Shown here one piece after another: positions 42,301 to 53,629 of a stretch of DNA of 64,000 bases. Origin of the DNA: Aporrectodea caliginosa (taxonomy: Eukaryota; Annelida; Clitellata; Crassiclitellata; Lumbricidae); NCBI GenBank assembly GCA_020284085.1, contig JACEVL010000690.1, positions 1 to 64,000 of the forward strand, given 5' to 3'. The notes under the pieces were generated by a model. The model was not told the origin of the DNA. It did no database searches and worked only from the letters and a program-made list of their open reading frames with translations. The stretch's first letter is position 1. The number at the start of each line of letters is the position of its first letter. Both the position numbers and the translations under genes were made by a program.

Positions 42301-45300
42301 CATAACACAGCCTTATAACCAGGCATCATGTTAAAACGATATTAGGAAGCCACGTGATAACAGAATTTATCTTGTGATGATGCACTTAGTTAGGAGGGTG
42401 TCAGGTGTCCAGTGAGTGCTTGGATATTACGGTACTTTGTTTTTTGGCATATTGTGACAGCTGCATGTTTGGACTTGGTAATGGATATCGCCGGCATAAT
42501 TTGATATTTCTTTCCCGGTTTTATGTTCTAGTTGAGCAGAGTCCAATGATCGTGATGATGTGTGTTCCAGTTTCCTCATGCAATTGTTAATTTATGTTTG
42601 TCTTACCATGTTTAATTTAGGCTGTAGCCACTTGTGTATGCTTTTCTTGATTATTGGCAGACTGTGTTAGACCCAAAAACCTGTGGCAAAGCTCTGTACA
42701 AATTCTTTGATGAATACATGCAACATACTTAATAGTAATATTATCAGTGTCTCACTCTTACAAAATAAAAATAAAATTTCCGATTTGCGACCATGCTTGC
42801 TATAAACATGAAAATGGAATAAAACCATACAAATAATCCATAGATTACAAAATTTCCATAGATTAAAAAATGAGGTCTTGTTTGATATGTAACTGATTTG
42901 GCAAGTCCTGATTCTAATTGTAAAAAAAACAATGACTGGATGTTCTGGAAAGAGCCGGTATCATAGATCGCTTGTCAAACGTCCATTGGCTGAAAATAAT
43001 TGTTGATATCCGATTGCAGAAGAGACCCCTGCAATGACGCTGCCGGCCATATTCGATGAAAATAATTAGAAACACTAAAGAAATGCATGAATTAATTTTT
43101 TCGGGCATTTTCTTGTTATTTCACTATGAAAATGATGACAAAAATAAATTCGATTATCGTTTTGTAAATAATAAAAACTAACATTCGTTTTCAAAACCGA
43201 AAATGGGATTTCCAATTTTCGTTTAGCATCTCTAAAACCAATGCATCTCAATTTAAAGGATTAAATTAAACTTGTTCCAGGAGCATGGTCCAGTGCATGA
43301 GAAAAGCTGAAGAGCTCATACACACATACATAAACATATACATACATACACATGCTAAATACATATAGAAGTACATGTCTTGTATACATTCATACATAAA
43401 TCTGTTCAAGCACACATACCAGATGCTATGATAATAATACAATGAAATAATTATCCAATGATTCTGGGTTTCAACCTAATGAGTGGGTTCCATAATTATG
43501 GGTAACAATCCTGGAAGAGTTATTCTCACACACTAGTTTGTCACCAAGGAATAGAATTTGATACTCGTGTAAACCGAGACTGAAACATATGTATGGTGAT
43601 GACTGGAAGCAAATGTCCTGTAAATGTGTGTTTGTATGATAACGATGCATCCTAGATAGTCATAAGTTGCAGATATCACTGATAATGTGTGTTGCCATTG
43701 ATAAGATTTATGGCTTAACGAGTCCTGATATTTTTGTAGGAGCCATTTCGCTTTATTTTATCAATGTTCTTTTGTTCTTTTCTTTTAAGGTGTGCCCAGT
43801 GTTTCCAGCAGTTCCCGGAAGGAATTTTTTATGAGGTTCGTATCCTGTGCTCCTCCTAGACGCCTATGAGAAGCATGATCATGATCGAATGAAAAGGATC
43901 TTTTGGCTGAAGCACATTAATGACCACAGCATGCCTTTCAGTGCCTTTATGAGCAAAACTTTTTATTATGCAGTGTTACACTAAAGGGTACATTCTATGA
44001 TTTTTAATGTATCTATGATTTTTAATATAACAGGGATGAGACTTTTGGAAATATATACAGAATTATGTACATACATGCAATACATACTTATGCAAAATAT
44101 ACATACATTGTATATGTATACGACACATGTCATTTTTGCAAGTAGTGATACATACTTTTCATGAACCCTTGACATTGACAAGTGTTCTCTTTCAACGAAA
44201 CTGGGGTGGGAGCACCTCCCAGTAAACACCCTGTAGGGGCATTATATAAATGCTTTGAATTAATTAACACATACATACATACACACCAGTATTTGCATGC
44301 GTGTATATATACGTAAAGCAGGTCATGTAGCGGCTCAGACCTGGGCACCAGTTTTAACACTTTGCCAACGAGCTGCATTGGTTTCCCAGTCAGTTTTAGT
44401 ACAAGCTCTTGTCGTTAAAGGGTTACTCAGTATGCTAGATCAGATACCACATTCTCTAATTATCAGCAAACACCACTTGCTGGTGCAGGGTTATCAGAGG
44501 TTAACACCCTTCAGTTTCAGCATCCTGGCTATGGGAAAATTCTATTTATGCTTGTGCAGATAATGCAATAAATATCAGCACAATGTCTCGTCTAATTAAC
44601 TGAAATTACTGTCAATCATTAAGTGTGTAGGATCGAGGATGTCCGATGCAGTGATGAGCATATGACAGTTTTCAGCAAGGGATGAGGAAATATTTTTGTT
44701 TTTTTTGGTCGATCATTAGGGGCCAGCCGTGGGAACCATACAAAAACCTCCCAGATTTGCATGGTGTGTGTTTAAAGGCCATTCAGAACAACAGCGCCTT
44801 TTAAATAAAGTGTTGTAAAAGGCTCTACATAAATCTGTGCTGATTAAAATGGATCATAATAAATGTTCTTTTTTCAGTTTGAAGGCCGTAAATACTGTGA
44901 GCATGACTTCAACGTTCTCTTTGCGCCATGCTGTGGACAGTGCAGTAAGTCAGTCAGTGATTAACTAATTTGCACCTAAAACAATAAGTAGTGTTATATG
45001 TATTTGGTATGCATATATATATATATATACATACATATATATATAATTATATATATACATACATATACAATTATACATAAGCATATATGCGATGCTGATC
45101 ACTAGATGCATAATAAAGAATATACTTACTTACTTATAAGAGGCTCATGAGAAATACAGTTCTAGTTTATTAGTAATTGTATTAATATTAATATAATGAT
45201 TAGTTATTATCTAGACACTAATGAAGTAGTGCCTTTGAAGTACAGCACATGATGTTAGGGTCATTGAGAACAGAACGTTTATCAGTAAACTAACATTTGC

Positions 45301-48300
45301 ACAGATGGCTAGAAAAGTCACCAGTGACAGGCTCACATACACAGAGCCAAATCGACAGATTGCTCAGAGTCCATATAGTGCCTTGTGTTTTGGAAAGTCT
45401 TGAGTTTAGACCTAACAATATTATCAAGCTGACATAATGGATGGACACTGAATTCTAAAGCTCGGAATTGTATATATGTGACCCATCTGCACAAAACCAG
45501 TCTTGAGTCAAATTTTTGACTTGTGGAGTATAATAGACCATTTTAAAGAGAAACACATCCTTTTTACAACGACACCAACAGATCATTCTATCTTAATCCT
45601 AACTTAATTTATGGCTAAAAAAAGTACTTGCATGTATGGAAATTATATTCTGACAAAAATGCATCTAAATTACGAAATTTAAAATAATAACTTGTACAAA
45701 ATCATCCAAATAATTTCCTTCAATATTACTGTTTCTCAAACTTTTATTTTTTTTTATAAAATATATATTTTGAAATTATAATTTGTAATAATCTAGCATA
45801 TGAAAAAATTGACCTTGATCAGTGTTTGCTCTTTTACTTGAAACTGAATATTCTGACTTATGACTGGTTTTGTGCAGATGGGTCACATATGTACATATTG
45901 TAGGCATGTACATACATACGATACATACTTATGCAAAATATGCATACATTATATATTTATATGACACATGTATGCATGGAATGAATTTTGTTGAATGAAT
46001 GAATGAATGGCCAGCTACTGAGAATGCCCGACAACCAGACACTGTTTGGGTGTGGGGCACAGCAAGAGTTAAAGTATGGATTGAGTGCAGTATTTGCTAG
46101 TATGAGGAGTGAGCATTGAACAGAGTTTGGTGGCTGCTTTAAATGTAGTCCTCTGTGAACAAAAAGGCCGATTTAAAATTTGATTCTTTGCTCAATGGTC
46201 AGCCGGTGCAGTGATAGCAATATGGGTCTGATATGCTGATACTTAAGTAAGGGCCACAGAAATTTGAACCATTTGCACTTGTGTAAATCTGCTTTGTGAT
46301 ACCAATGAGAAATGATTTGCAGTAGTCGAGTTGGCTGGAAACCAAAGTATTAGCTGGTGAAAGAGCACACTTTGAGTAATATGTAATCTGATTCTGCAAA
46401 TATCCTGCATGTGAAATTGAACAGATTTTCACATGGCTTGAAATTGGCCAGAAAAAAACATGGTGGATTAAAAAATTATGCCTGAAGTTTTTGCACGTTC
46501 AGTACGATAAATGAACAGTTGATCGTACGGAATGTGCATGTACAAGCGCACATTTTGGGACGATCAGGATCAAGTGTATGTACTGAATGTGCAAGGGGGT
46601 AGACACATGAGGGCCAGTGCATCGCAGGTCTTGCCATATGTTTACTTCTTGGTTTACAGCAGTATCAAATTCTATTGCTTGCTGACTAAATAGCATGTGA
46701 GAGTAACTTTCCCAGGGATCTAATTATTATATATGTATGTATGCAAATTTATATTAGTATGTGTATGTACTTATATTGTGTACATGTGTGTTTGTATGTA
46801 TGTATGCATGTATGTTTATGTATGTGAACTATGTGTGTGTGTTGTGTATTCTATGTATGCATGTCAACAATTATATAGTAACTTTTAAAACTTCAAAAAG
46901 ATGCTGAGACCTTAATGCCTGTAGTAAGTAAGTAAATAGCGTTTTTTAATGCAAGACAAATGCTTGCGTTTAACTAAATAAACTGAACTTTGGTGTGTTG
47001 TTGTTCTATAAAAACGAGGTTGGGGTGGTGTTGTGACAAGTGTGTGTTTTTGTTGACTTGTCTAGAGGAGTTCATCATTGGTCGGGTGATAAAAGCAATG
47101 AACTGCAACTGGCATCCGGATTGCTTTGTCTGTCAGCTCTGCAATGCTCCTCTGGCTGACGCTGGCTTCATCAAGAATGCCGGCAGGTTTGTTTAGGAAC
47201 CAATTGTTTATTATTATTATTATTATTAAGGAGTTTTTATGTAGCGCCCCTTCAAGGTAATCTACACAGGAGCGCTCCCAGTCCAATATGGCTAAATATG
47301 ACAGTTTTTAAGTTAGTAAAGAACGTATTGGTATGACCTGTAGGCACTAGGCGTAGTCCTTACAGAGAGGACGAGGAGGAGGATGAAGAGGAGGAGGATC
47401 TTCAATTGGATCGGTTTTTCCATAGGAAACCAGCGCAGCATTTCTCGCATATGACAAAAAACACACACTCATCATAACACCAACCTCGTTTATGCGAGTA
47501 TTTTCCCTTTCTGAACCTGAAATTCACTTGAAATTCACTTGAAGCGACCATCAGCTGATGTGTTGGTCATTATGATAATGGCTCGATTGAAATAATAATA
47601 ATATAATAATTATAATAATCATTAGTTTGTTTAAATTGTTTGGTCTGGCCACCACTTAGCAGCACAGAACTTTGGCAGTGCTGGTAGGCTGAAGTTACAA
47701 TGGTCAATTCATGTCAGGGTGGATAAATGAGCTAAGGCTATGGCAGCATTGAACTGGGTAATGCTGTATAACCCGTATATGACACAACTGGTAGAAGTAG
47801 TTTACGCTAAGCATATTCACGTCCAGCAATACACCCAGGTTACAAATGACAGGTTCTGTGCTCCAGTCTATGTAAATTTCACTGTCATGTTACATGATAT
47901 TAAGAGTTTACTTGGATTGACCGGTCTGTTTTTGTGTGTCAAGGGCGCTGTGCCGTGAATGTAACACAAAGGAGAAGGCTCGTGGTACTGGAAAGTATGT
48001 CTGCCACAAGTGCCAGTAAGTACCATGGAGATGGTTTTGTCAGATTGCAATGCGAAGATTTCTTTTTAAAATTATGCTGCACAGATTTCTTATTCAAATT
48101 ATGCTGCTAAGATTTCTTTGTCAAATTGCAGTGCAGAGATTTCTTTGTCAAATTGCAGTGCAGAGATTTCTTTGTCAGATTTCACTGCAAAGATTTAAAA
48201 AAACTTTTGCGGCATAGATTTCTTTGTCAAATTGCAAAATGCAGAGATTTCCTTTCTGATAGCATTCAGAGTTGCATTGTAAATCCTGTTGCTTGACAGA

Positions 48301-51300
48301 GAGCAAATGTTTACTAAATTCTCACTTTGAGGGGAGAATTACCAAGAATCTAACCTCAAGGCAGTAGAGTATATCGGTGAGACTCAATTCATGTGAATCT
48401 TTTCGTTCTTCTGTTTTCAGTTCGATAATCGAGGAAGGTATGATCAAGTACAAGGGAGAAGCCTATCATCCGTACCACTTCAACTGCACGACTTGCAGGT
48501 CAGTGAATATTACGTCACGCTTGGGAATGGGATTTGTGCGTTTATTTAGTTTGAAGTCTGTAAATTGTGATTATCGTAACAGGGGTGCTCGATAGTTACA
48601 GTAGTAGTTAGCGTGCTGAGCTGTCGGTTGATAGGTCGGAGGTTCAATTCCTTGCCAGGACAGAAATTTGGTTTCGTGATTCCTGCTCCATCTGCACTCC
48701 CTAACCAACGCAACTATAATGAGTACACTCACTGTACACTGTTGGTAGGAAGATTGCGATGGAGAGGACTCACCCTCATATGCTGAGGCTAAGAAAATGA
48801 AGTTGTTAACACTTCATACCCATTGCTACCTCTCAGGCTAGCCAAAGGGAACGTTCTTCTTCTTCAAGTTGGTGTCTATTTTCAAGCAAGTGCGATATTC
48901 TGAAGCACAGACCTGCTGGAAAATTGACCTGGGTTTTGGCTTCATTTCACCAATCAGTTTATGCGTATTGGGCTTTCTCATGCATTGGGACTTTCCTGTT
49001 AGAATAATCTTCCAGTGAATTTGCATGTATAGGTACTGCATCGTGTAATTCAGATTAACGTAAATTCATGTACTAAATCAGTTCAGTTGCCACTTAACAC
49101 TTTAACAACGAGTTGCATTGGTTCCCAGTCACTTTTAGTGCACTCTTGTCATTAAAGGGTTAAGCAGCACTGTTGAGAGGTTATATTAAGGCTCTGTGTA
49201 AATCCTGTGTTGTATATCCTGGTACATACTGTTGTGTATACAACACGCATGCACACATGCTTGCATATATTCGTACTCATGTATATACATACATGAGAAC
49301 AAAATTTTTTGCATATTTGATGATACAAAAATAAACTATCTGAAAATGAAACCTAAATGGTTTTTATATCAAATTTTCAGAAACCAATTGAAATATGATG
49401 ACAGATCTAATTCTAGGTTTCCTGTTTCTCTTAGCAAGTAAACAACTAATTTTATGGTTTTGTTTTTGCTTTAAGTGTTGAATTGAATGCAGATGCTAGA
49501 GAGAAAGGTGGAGAGCTCTACTGCCTTCGGTGTCACGACAAAATGGGAATACCCATCTGCGGAGCCTGCAGGTAACTTGACTACAATACAGTCGTCACAT
49601 TATACCTATGTTTTTGTGTGTAATTGTAATTGTAATCAGTAACTTCTATTGCACCGATGTCTAATGCCAAAGGCATCAACTGAAGGCACACCAAAACCAA
49701 GCCATAATCACCTCATTATCCAGAAGATCAGTCCGTAAGTATGTATACATTTATATATCAAAACAGTTAATACGGCACCGTTTGAGTGCCTTGCAAATGT
49801 GCTACCTAGACTTACTTAAATGATGTTAAAGTTCACTGAGAATATCAGGTAGCGTTCAGATAACTGATAAGTCACCACGTGTGATTACAGTACGAATTCT
49901 CATATTGTAATATTGGAGACTTGTATGACATATTGGACTAAATTAAAATATCGATTGTGTGAAACTTTGTGTCAAGTTGCATAATTGTTAAGGAAAGGTT
50001 GTCCAATTGTTGATGGTGGTTGTCTTCATTGTGCTTAAGTCAGGCGATCCCCACCCTGGAGTGATCATATTACTGGATCATTAAGACGACTACTGTTACA
50101 TAACCTTGTTTTGTCTCTATGTTGCTTGTTCAAATTTTAAAGTTTGACTGCTCTGTGTTTGATGCAGGCGTCCAATTGAAGAACGAGTTGTCTATGCGCT
50201 TGGCAAGTCCTATCACGTCGAGGTATCTTATTAGAAACTAGTCTATTGTTGGTAGTTTGTTTATGTCTTGTTATCATTTGTAAAGTGTTTTCTTTATAAT
50301 TTAGTAGTGTTTACTTTATTTTTTATTTATTTAATGCATTTATTTTGTGGTGAATAAACTACTTACTTACTTACTTACTTACTAGTATGTTCGTAATTTC
50401 TTTAAATATGTTTGTTTCGTGAGTACCGGTATTTTATGAGCATTTGGGTACTGTTTATTCAGTGACTATTTTAAAAATAATTTGTTGTATATTTAGTGTT
50501 TTTTAGTAATTGTTAGTATTTTGTAAGTAGTCTGCTAGTATTTCTTACTGTTTTGCAAGCAGTTTGTTAGTGTTTTGTTAGTATTTCATGAGAAATTTGG
50601 TAGTACTTCTATTCTGTTAACATTTGCGTATTTGTATTTCATGTACATTTCCTGATGCTTTTATTGCTTTTCTCATTCGTTTTATTTTTTATTTATTTAA
50701 TGCATTTATTGCATGCATAAGGGCAGTAATTGTGACAAGCCTAGTGTGCCAGAACAGCTTGTCCAGACACAGAGTCCACTGGGTAAGCTCAAACTGTCAA
50801 TCATTGGATTATAGACCTTAGCACACTGCCAAAATACCGTAATGAACATGATGAGGTACTGGTAGAATGTGCAACTTGCATATAGCACTTCAGAATAGCA
50901 TTTCAGAATTGCAACTGAATTTGTAGAGGCATTGTACAAATGTCAAATTACCGTGCACATCTAAGGAATCAAAGCTTGATGCTCTTTGCTAGATATTTAT
51001 GTAGCCCAGTTGTAGGTTCTTAAATTAAAGACACTGTAAATATTCTAGCTACATGTCGTTACATACGTGCATTCTCTTTTGTTTGCCTCTATTTCTCCAG
51101 CAGTGAAGATGATGATTCTGTTTAGACACTGTACTGTGTTGGCAGGTTGGTAGCACCTCTAAGGAGCTGTGTTGAAGAGGCACTTTGTAAATATGCACTT
51201 ATGATGATGATGGGTTGCTCTGTTGCATAAGTGAGGTCTTTTATTCTTTTTCCAACAGCACTTTGTCTGTGCCAAGTGTGAGAAACCGTTCCTTGGAACT

Positions 51301-53332
51301 CGTCACTACGAGAAGAAAGGTCTCGCGTACTGTGAAACTCATTATCATCAGGTGTGTAGCCATCATTTGATTCCAAATCATACCACTTGATGTATAGATT
51401 CCACAAGAGACTCAGTAATTTAAAGGATGGAGTGGCATTTGGCACCATAATCCGTCATTTTAGTCCATGCCTGTGTTGTGGTCGTTTTTTTATTTGGATT
51501 AAACTTTGGGTAAGTGAGTAAGTAATCAAAGTACTATATTAAAAAGATAGTTAGATCCTAAAGTGAGAGTATTTGAATGTTTCCTAGTGTTTTTAATTGG
51601 TTAATTAATTTATTAAGTGTTTTACTTGCTTATATTAGTTAATTTTGTTAACTTCTTTGAATGTTTTTATTAATGTTTTAATTGGCTAATTTATGTATAA
51701 ATTGCTTCATAGGTTAATTTATTAACTGTTTTTAATAGTTATTTTCGTGCTAATTTAAGCATCTATCAGAGCTTAAGTATCAAGAGGTGCTATATAATTG
51801 GTTAATTTATTAAGTGTGGCTGGTTAAAATATTAAATCTCTATAAATTATATAGTATGTTATGTTATATGAACTTTTTGGGAGTCTGAGGAATTTATGCA
51901 GCTTCCTTTATGTGTTCGTTTCATCTGCTCTTTTTAGCTGTTTGGAAATATCTGTTTCGTATGCAACTGCGTTGTGGCTGGAGACGGTAAGTTATTTGTC
52001 TTCCATAGCTAATAATTATAATAAGTTATCTAGTTTATAGAAGTATTCATTTTCAATACCTTAAGAAGGGGGTGCTTGATAGTATAGTGGTTAGCCTGCT
52101 GGGCTGTCAATCGACAAGTCGGGGGTTCAAATCCCTACCAGAGCAGAAATTTGGTTCAAGATTTCTGTTCCACTTGCACCCATAGCCAACATGGCTATGA
52201 TGAGTTGACTGTCGGTGGGAAGATGAGACAGTGAGGGAGAGGACTGGTCACCGCCCTCATATGCCGAGGCTAAGCATATGAAGTTGCTAACACTTCCTAC
52301 TCAGGGCTAGCTTGAGGGGCTGTTCTTCTTCAAGAAGGTCACAGTTACTCTACTTTGGGTAACTTAGGATGGTCCCTGTTACTCTGGTTTATTAGAAGCA
52401 GGTCACAGTATTAACTCCAATGTTGTTACCAGAAGCAACTAGGTATTTTTATTGGCTAATTTATTTGTCAATGGTTAACTTATTTGTTAAGTGCTTAATT
52501 GGTTAATTTAACTGTTTTTATTAGTTAGGTCCCATTGGCTATGTTGAAAAGGGTTTATCTGCCATAAGCCTGTGTGTTGTTTATCTTGTAGTCTTTACCG
52601 CCTTGAACAAGGCCTGGTGTGTCGACCATTTTGCCTGTTCGGTTTGCGATCGAAAGATGAGTCAGAAGTAATCTCATTTCCCTACCCATAACTTTATTCA
52701 TAATTGTCTTGTTACAGTGACTTCCCTTCTTACATAGCTACTTATTTAAACATTTCTACTAATTATATAGTCTTCTATGGTATAAAAAGTAGGAACAAAT
52801 GGAAATCGCCTAGGACATTTGCCTCGGCTGAATATCCCGTTTTCGGCACTATTTGCCTCGGCAAATACTGTACAAACAAATAGTTGCAAATAATTTTTAA
52901 ATTGTTCAATAAACTTGCGTATATAAATGTTCAGCCTTAAAACAAATAATCATCCATTGAATTTCGTTCCATTTTCAGCAAACACTTAGTATCCGGGTGC
53001 GTAGATTTATGGCGTGGTTTACGAATTATCAATAATTTGGTAAAGTGCCATTACCTAAGGAAAAGCATTAAACTTGTGTGCAAAATAATTGGTTGAGTTG
53101 CTTATGCAGTAAGTGTCTTCAAGAAATTTGAGCTCTTGCTGTCCAATTTGCAACTCATTTGTTCAACCTGTTAGCCACAGTATCAGAGTTAACCAAGATG
53201 TTTTTCAACTTGTTTAGAACGAAATTCTTTGAAGTTGATCTGAAGCCCGTCTGCAAGGCGTGTTACGAAAAGTTTCCACCTGAGCTGAAGAAGAGACTGA
53301 AGAAAGCCTATGACCAACAGACGAAGAAGTGA
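38436..53332 (+). CDS. LIMS1: PINCH/LIMS-type five-LIM adaptor with a novel 303-residue N-terminal extension, 13 coding exons
   Basis: Joined exons: 38436-39343, 40951-41070, 43790-43835, 44878-44944, 47066-47186, 47944-48015, 48421-48498, 49476-49571, 50168-50222, 51259-51351, 51938-51986, 52592-52667, 53218-53332. They total 1896 nt and encode 631 residues. PINCH binds integrin-linked kinase through LIM1 and, with parvin, forms the IPP complex linking integrins to actin. LIM domains: LIM1 316-376 (CTRC...HTKC...CAQC...YCEHD), LIM2 377-427, LIM3 441-491, LIM4 499-548, LIM5 558-609. The C-terminus is [20 protein letters not shown]. From M309 onward the protein is 323 residues, the usual PINCH length. 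Residues 1-303 are tyrosine-rich, probably disordered and unlike any PINCH N-terminus I know. The exon 1-2 junction is an exact phase match (CTG GG|G AAC). Confidence 0.93.
39735..39830 (-). repeat. LINE 3' hairpin stub, split by a hAT insertion
   Basis: The minus strand reads GTCAGGAGCGCTCCTGAGTA then GAAGGGGCGCTATATAAATC, the 3' end also seen at 47218-47290, 59330-59400 and 59812-59870. The stub appears to resume at 40602-40690. Confidence 0.7.
39831..40593. mobile_element. hAT-type element, CAGGGGTGAGCAAC ends
   Basis: 763 bp. Ends CAGGGGTGAGCAACATAGGG and, reverse-complemented, CAGGCATGGGCAAATTTAAC. The flanks GTCTTGAG (39823-39830) and GTCTTTAG (40594-40601) match at 7 of 8. Subterminal GGCCGGATCCAGCCCC and CATACGGCCCCTGAGC are typical of this family. 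No transposase. Confidence 0.82.
40951..41070 (+). CDS. LIMS1: PINCH exon 2 (residues 303-342): possible short-form start and LIM1 first half
   Basis: Encodes [20 protein letters not shown] followed by [19 protein letters not shown]. The ATG at 40967-40969 (M309) gives a protein of canonical PINCH length, so an alternative first exon could yield a short form. Zinc ligands are C316, C319, H338 and C341. Confidence 0.95.
41115..41903. mobile_element. hAT-type element (TAGGGCTG ends) with nested LINE stub
   Basis: Perfect 8-bp flanks GTGGTAAT (41107-41114 and 41904-41911). Ends TAGGGCTGCGGATTT and ACCAGCCCTA, with AATCGATTAATCG arrays at both sides. Inside, a ~78-bp sequence (TTTGACAATTTGAACTATAG ... 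AACAGTTTTCATGCT) occurs twice, at 41261-41339 and 41746-41822. A LINE 3' stub (about 41500-41580) lies between the two copies. Confidence 0.85.
41500..41582 (+). repeat. LINE 3' stub with AATAC tail
   Basis: CACTGGGAGCGCCTC, ATGAGAGGCGCTTTATAAAT and then AATACAATACAATAC. The hairpin plus TATAAAT plus short tandem tail is typical of CR1/L2-like 3' ends. Confidence 0.6.
42052..42080 (-). repeat. Inverted ACTT-tailed retroelement scrap
   Basis: AAGTAAGTAAGTGATCTTTATTAG. A similar junction, AGTAAGTAAGTAAATAGCG, is at 46922. Both in PINCH introns. Confidence 0.45.
43790..43835 (+). CDS. LIMS1: PINCH exon 3 (residues 343-358)
   Basis: Encodes [16 protein letters not shown], the second zinc module of LIM1 (C344, C347). 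Acceptor ttttaag, donor gttcgt. At 46 bp it is short, but its sequence is highly conserved. Confidence 0.95.
44195..44290 (+). repeat. Retroelement 3' stub with ACAT tail
   Basis: GGAGCACCTCCCAGTAAACACCCTGTAGGGG, then CATTATATAAATGC, then ACATACATACATACACAC. Same layout as the GGCGCTATATAAAT stubs. Confidence 0.5.
44354..44426. mobile_element. 73-bp TTAA-flanked piggyBac-like micro-MITE
   Basis: TTAACACTTTGCCAACGAG on the left and CTCTTGTCGTTAAAGGGTTA on the right. The reverse-complemented right end, CCCTTTAACGACAAGAG, matches the left in inverted orientation. A second copy, with intact TTAA on both sides, is at 49094-49163. Confidence 0.6.
44878..44944 (+). CDS. LIMS1: PINCH exon 4 (residues 359-380)
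   Basis: Encodes [20 protein letters not shown] and QC: the end of LIM1 and the first LIM2 zinc ligands (C377, C380). Donor gtaagt. Confidence 0.96.
45109..45137 (+). repeat. ACTT-tailed retroelement 3' scrap
   Basis: TAATAAAGAATATACTTACT then TACTTAT, the same junction as at 13911. Confidence 0.5.
45478..45886. mobile_element. MITE with perfect GTGACCCATCTGCACAAAAC inverted repeats
   Basis: About 409 bp. The terminal repeats GTGACCCATCTGCACAAAAC continue CAGTC and are identical at both ends. The surrounding ATAT prevents a clear target-site call. The interior is AT-rich. The GTGACCC start resembles the MITE at 24255-24654. Confidence 0.85.
46120..46440 (-). pseudogene. LINE reverse-transcriptase fragment
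   Basis: The minus strand reads [20 protein letters not shown], the SRLDYCNSLLYGxxK motif near the end of the RT domain in L2/CR1-like elements. [12 protein letters not shown], a stop, then IGLFVHR correspond to LHWLPIEQRIxFK. Frameshifts and a stop are present. It lies in PINCH intron 4. Confidence 0.75.
47066..47186 (+). CDS. LIMS1: PINCH exon 5 (residues 381-420), LIM2
   Basis: Encodes [34 protein letters not shown] and IKNAG, nearly identical to vertebrate PINCH LIM2. The split R421 continues in exon 6. Confidence 0.97.
47205..47292 (-). repeat. LINE 3' hairpin stub with TAA tail
   Basis: The minus strand reads GGACTGGGAGCGCTCCTGTG, GAAGGGGCGCTACATAAAAA, then TAATAATAA units. Located directly after exon 5. 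Confidence 0.65.
47944..48015 (+). CDS. LIMS1: PINCH exon 6 (residues 421-444)
   Basis: Encodes [20 protein letters not shown] and HKC: the end of LIM2 and start of LIM3 (C441, C444). Donor gtaagt. Confidence 0.96.
48038..48250. repeat. ~29-bp tandem repeat in intron 6
   Basis: Seven or so diverged units of AGATTTCTTTGTCAAATTGC plus AGTGCAG. The two central units are identical. Confidence 0.85.
48421..48498 (+). CDS. LIMS1: PINCH exon 7 (residues 445-470)
   Basis: Encodes [20 protein letters not shown] and NCTTC, the LIM3 core with H461, H464, C467 and C470. Acceptor gttttcag. Confidence 0.96.
48586..48850 (+). repeat. tRNA-derived SINE, family A
   Basis: Head GGGGTGCTCGATAGTTACAG, A-box-like AGTAGTTAGCGTGCTGAGC, B-box-like GGAGGTTCAATTCCTTGCC. 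Then CAGAAATTTGGTTTC, TATAATGAGTACACTCACTG, CATATGCTGAGGCTAAG and a CTCTCAGGCTAGCC end. Aligned throughout with 52073-52345. Confidence 0.82.
49094..49163. mobile_element. 70-bp piggyBac-like micro-MITE with TTAA on both sides
   Basis: TTAACACTTTAACAACGAG ... CTCTTGTCATTAAAGGGTTAA. The core TTGCATTGGTTCCCAGTCAC is shared with 44354-44426. TTAA target sites and CCCTTT-like termini are piggyBac features. Confidence 0.68.
49476..49571 (+). CDS. LIMS1: PINCH exon 8 (residues 471-502)
   Basis: Encodes [20 protein letters not shown] and [11 protein letters not shown]: the end of LIM3 and start of LIM4 (C499, C502). Acceptor gctttaag. Confidence 0.96.
50168..50222 (+). CDS. LIMS1: PINCH exon 9 (residues 503-521)
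   Basis: Encodes [22 protein letters not shown]4. Ends in phase 0 before gtatct. Confidence 0.96.
50340..50382 (+). repeat. ACTT-tailed retroelement 3' scrap in intron 9
   Basis: ATTTATTTTGTGGTGAATAAAC followed by repeated TACT/ACTT units. Confidence 0.45.
51140..51215 (+). repeat. Retroelement 3' stub with ATG tail
   Basis: GGTTGGTAGCACCTC, GAAGAGGCACTTTGTAAATA, then ATGATGATGATGG. Same architecture as the other GGCGCTATATAAAT stubs. Confidence 0.45.
51259..51351 (+). CDS. LIMS1: PINCH exon 10 (residues 522-552)
   Basis: Encodes [20 protein letters not shown] followed by [11 protein letters not shown], the second half of LIM4. Phase 0 at both ends. Confidence 0.97.
51938..51986 (+). CDS. 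LIMS1: PINCH exon 11 (residues 553-568)
   Basis: Encodes [16 protein letters not shown], the start of LIM5 (C558, C561). Donor gtaagt. Confidence 0.95.
52073..52345 (+). repeat. tRNA-derived SINE, family A, best-preserved copy
   Basis: A box TAGTATAGTGGTTAGCCTGC, B box GGGGGTTCAAATCCCTACC, then CAGAAATTTGGTTCAAG, TTTCTGTTCCACTTGCACCC, CATATGCCGAGGCTAAGC, GAAGTTGCTAACACTTCC and GGCTGTTCTTCTTCAAG. The head resembles tRNA-Asp/Glu. It lies in PINCH intron 11. Confidence 0.85.
52592..52667 (+). CDS. LIMS1: PINCH exon 12 (residues 569-593)
   Basis: Encodes [20 protein letters not shown] and KMSQ, the LIM5 core with the ALNKAWC motif of PINCH proteins. Confidence 0.96.
53218..53332 (+). CDS. LIMS1: PINCH exon 13 (residues 594-631, stop)
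   Basis: Encodes [20 protein letters not shown], then [17 protein letters not shown] and TGA at 53330-53332. The basic tail corresponds to the vertebrate PINCH nuclear-signal/RSU1-side end. The polyadenylation site is not clear. AATAAA occurs at ~53871. Confidence 0.97.
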
Positions 53333-53629
53333 CGAGCCATCGGCTCTTGTAGACGAATGGCTTTTAGTCTATCATTTCTTGTATTTATATCGGTAGATGT
53401 CGCCAGGGTTTGCTTTTTGGAATGTAGTTTCATAATCATCTGTGCATAGGTGCTACATAAATGTCTAGATGGATTACTCTTCGCAGTCTCGCAACCAGCT
53501 AAATGGTTTCCCATTTTTGGTTTGGCCTGTTTTGGTTGGAGTTCAGATCCCACTGACGACGCTTGTCTTCATTGACCGTCTGGGAGAGCCATGAATGTGA
53601 AGGTATCTGTCAGATATTTTGGATGTTAG

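Noticed and set aside
52080..52150. Possible genuine tRNA-Asp/Glu gene
   Set aside because: It is the head of a ~270-bp repeat with several other copies in the window, and the stems are not maintained.
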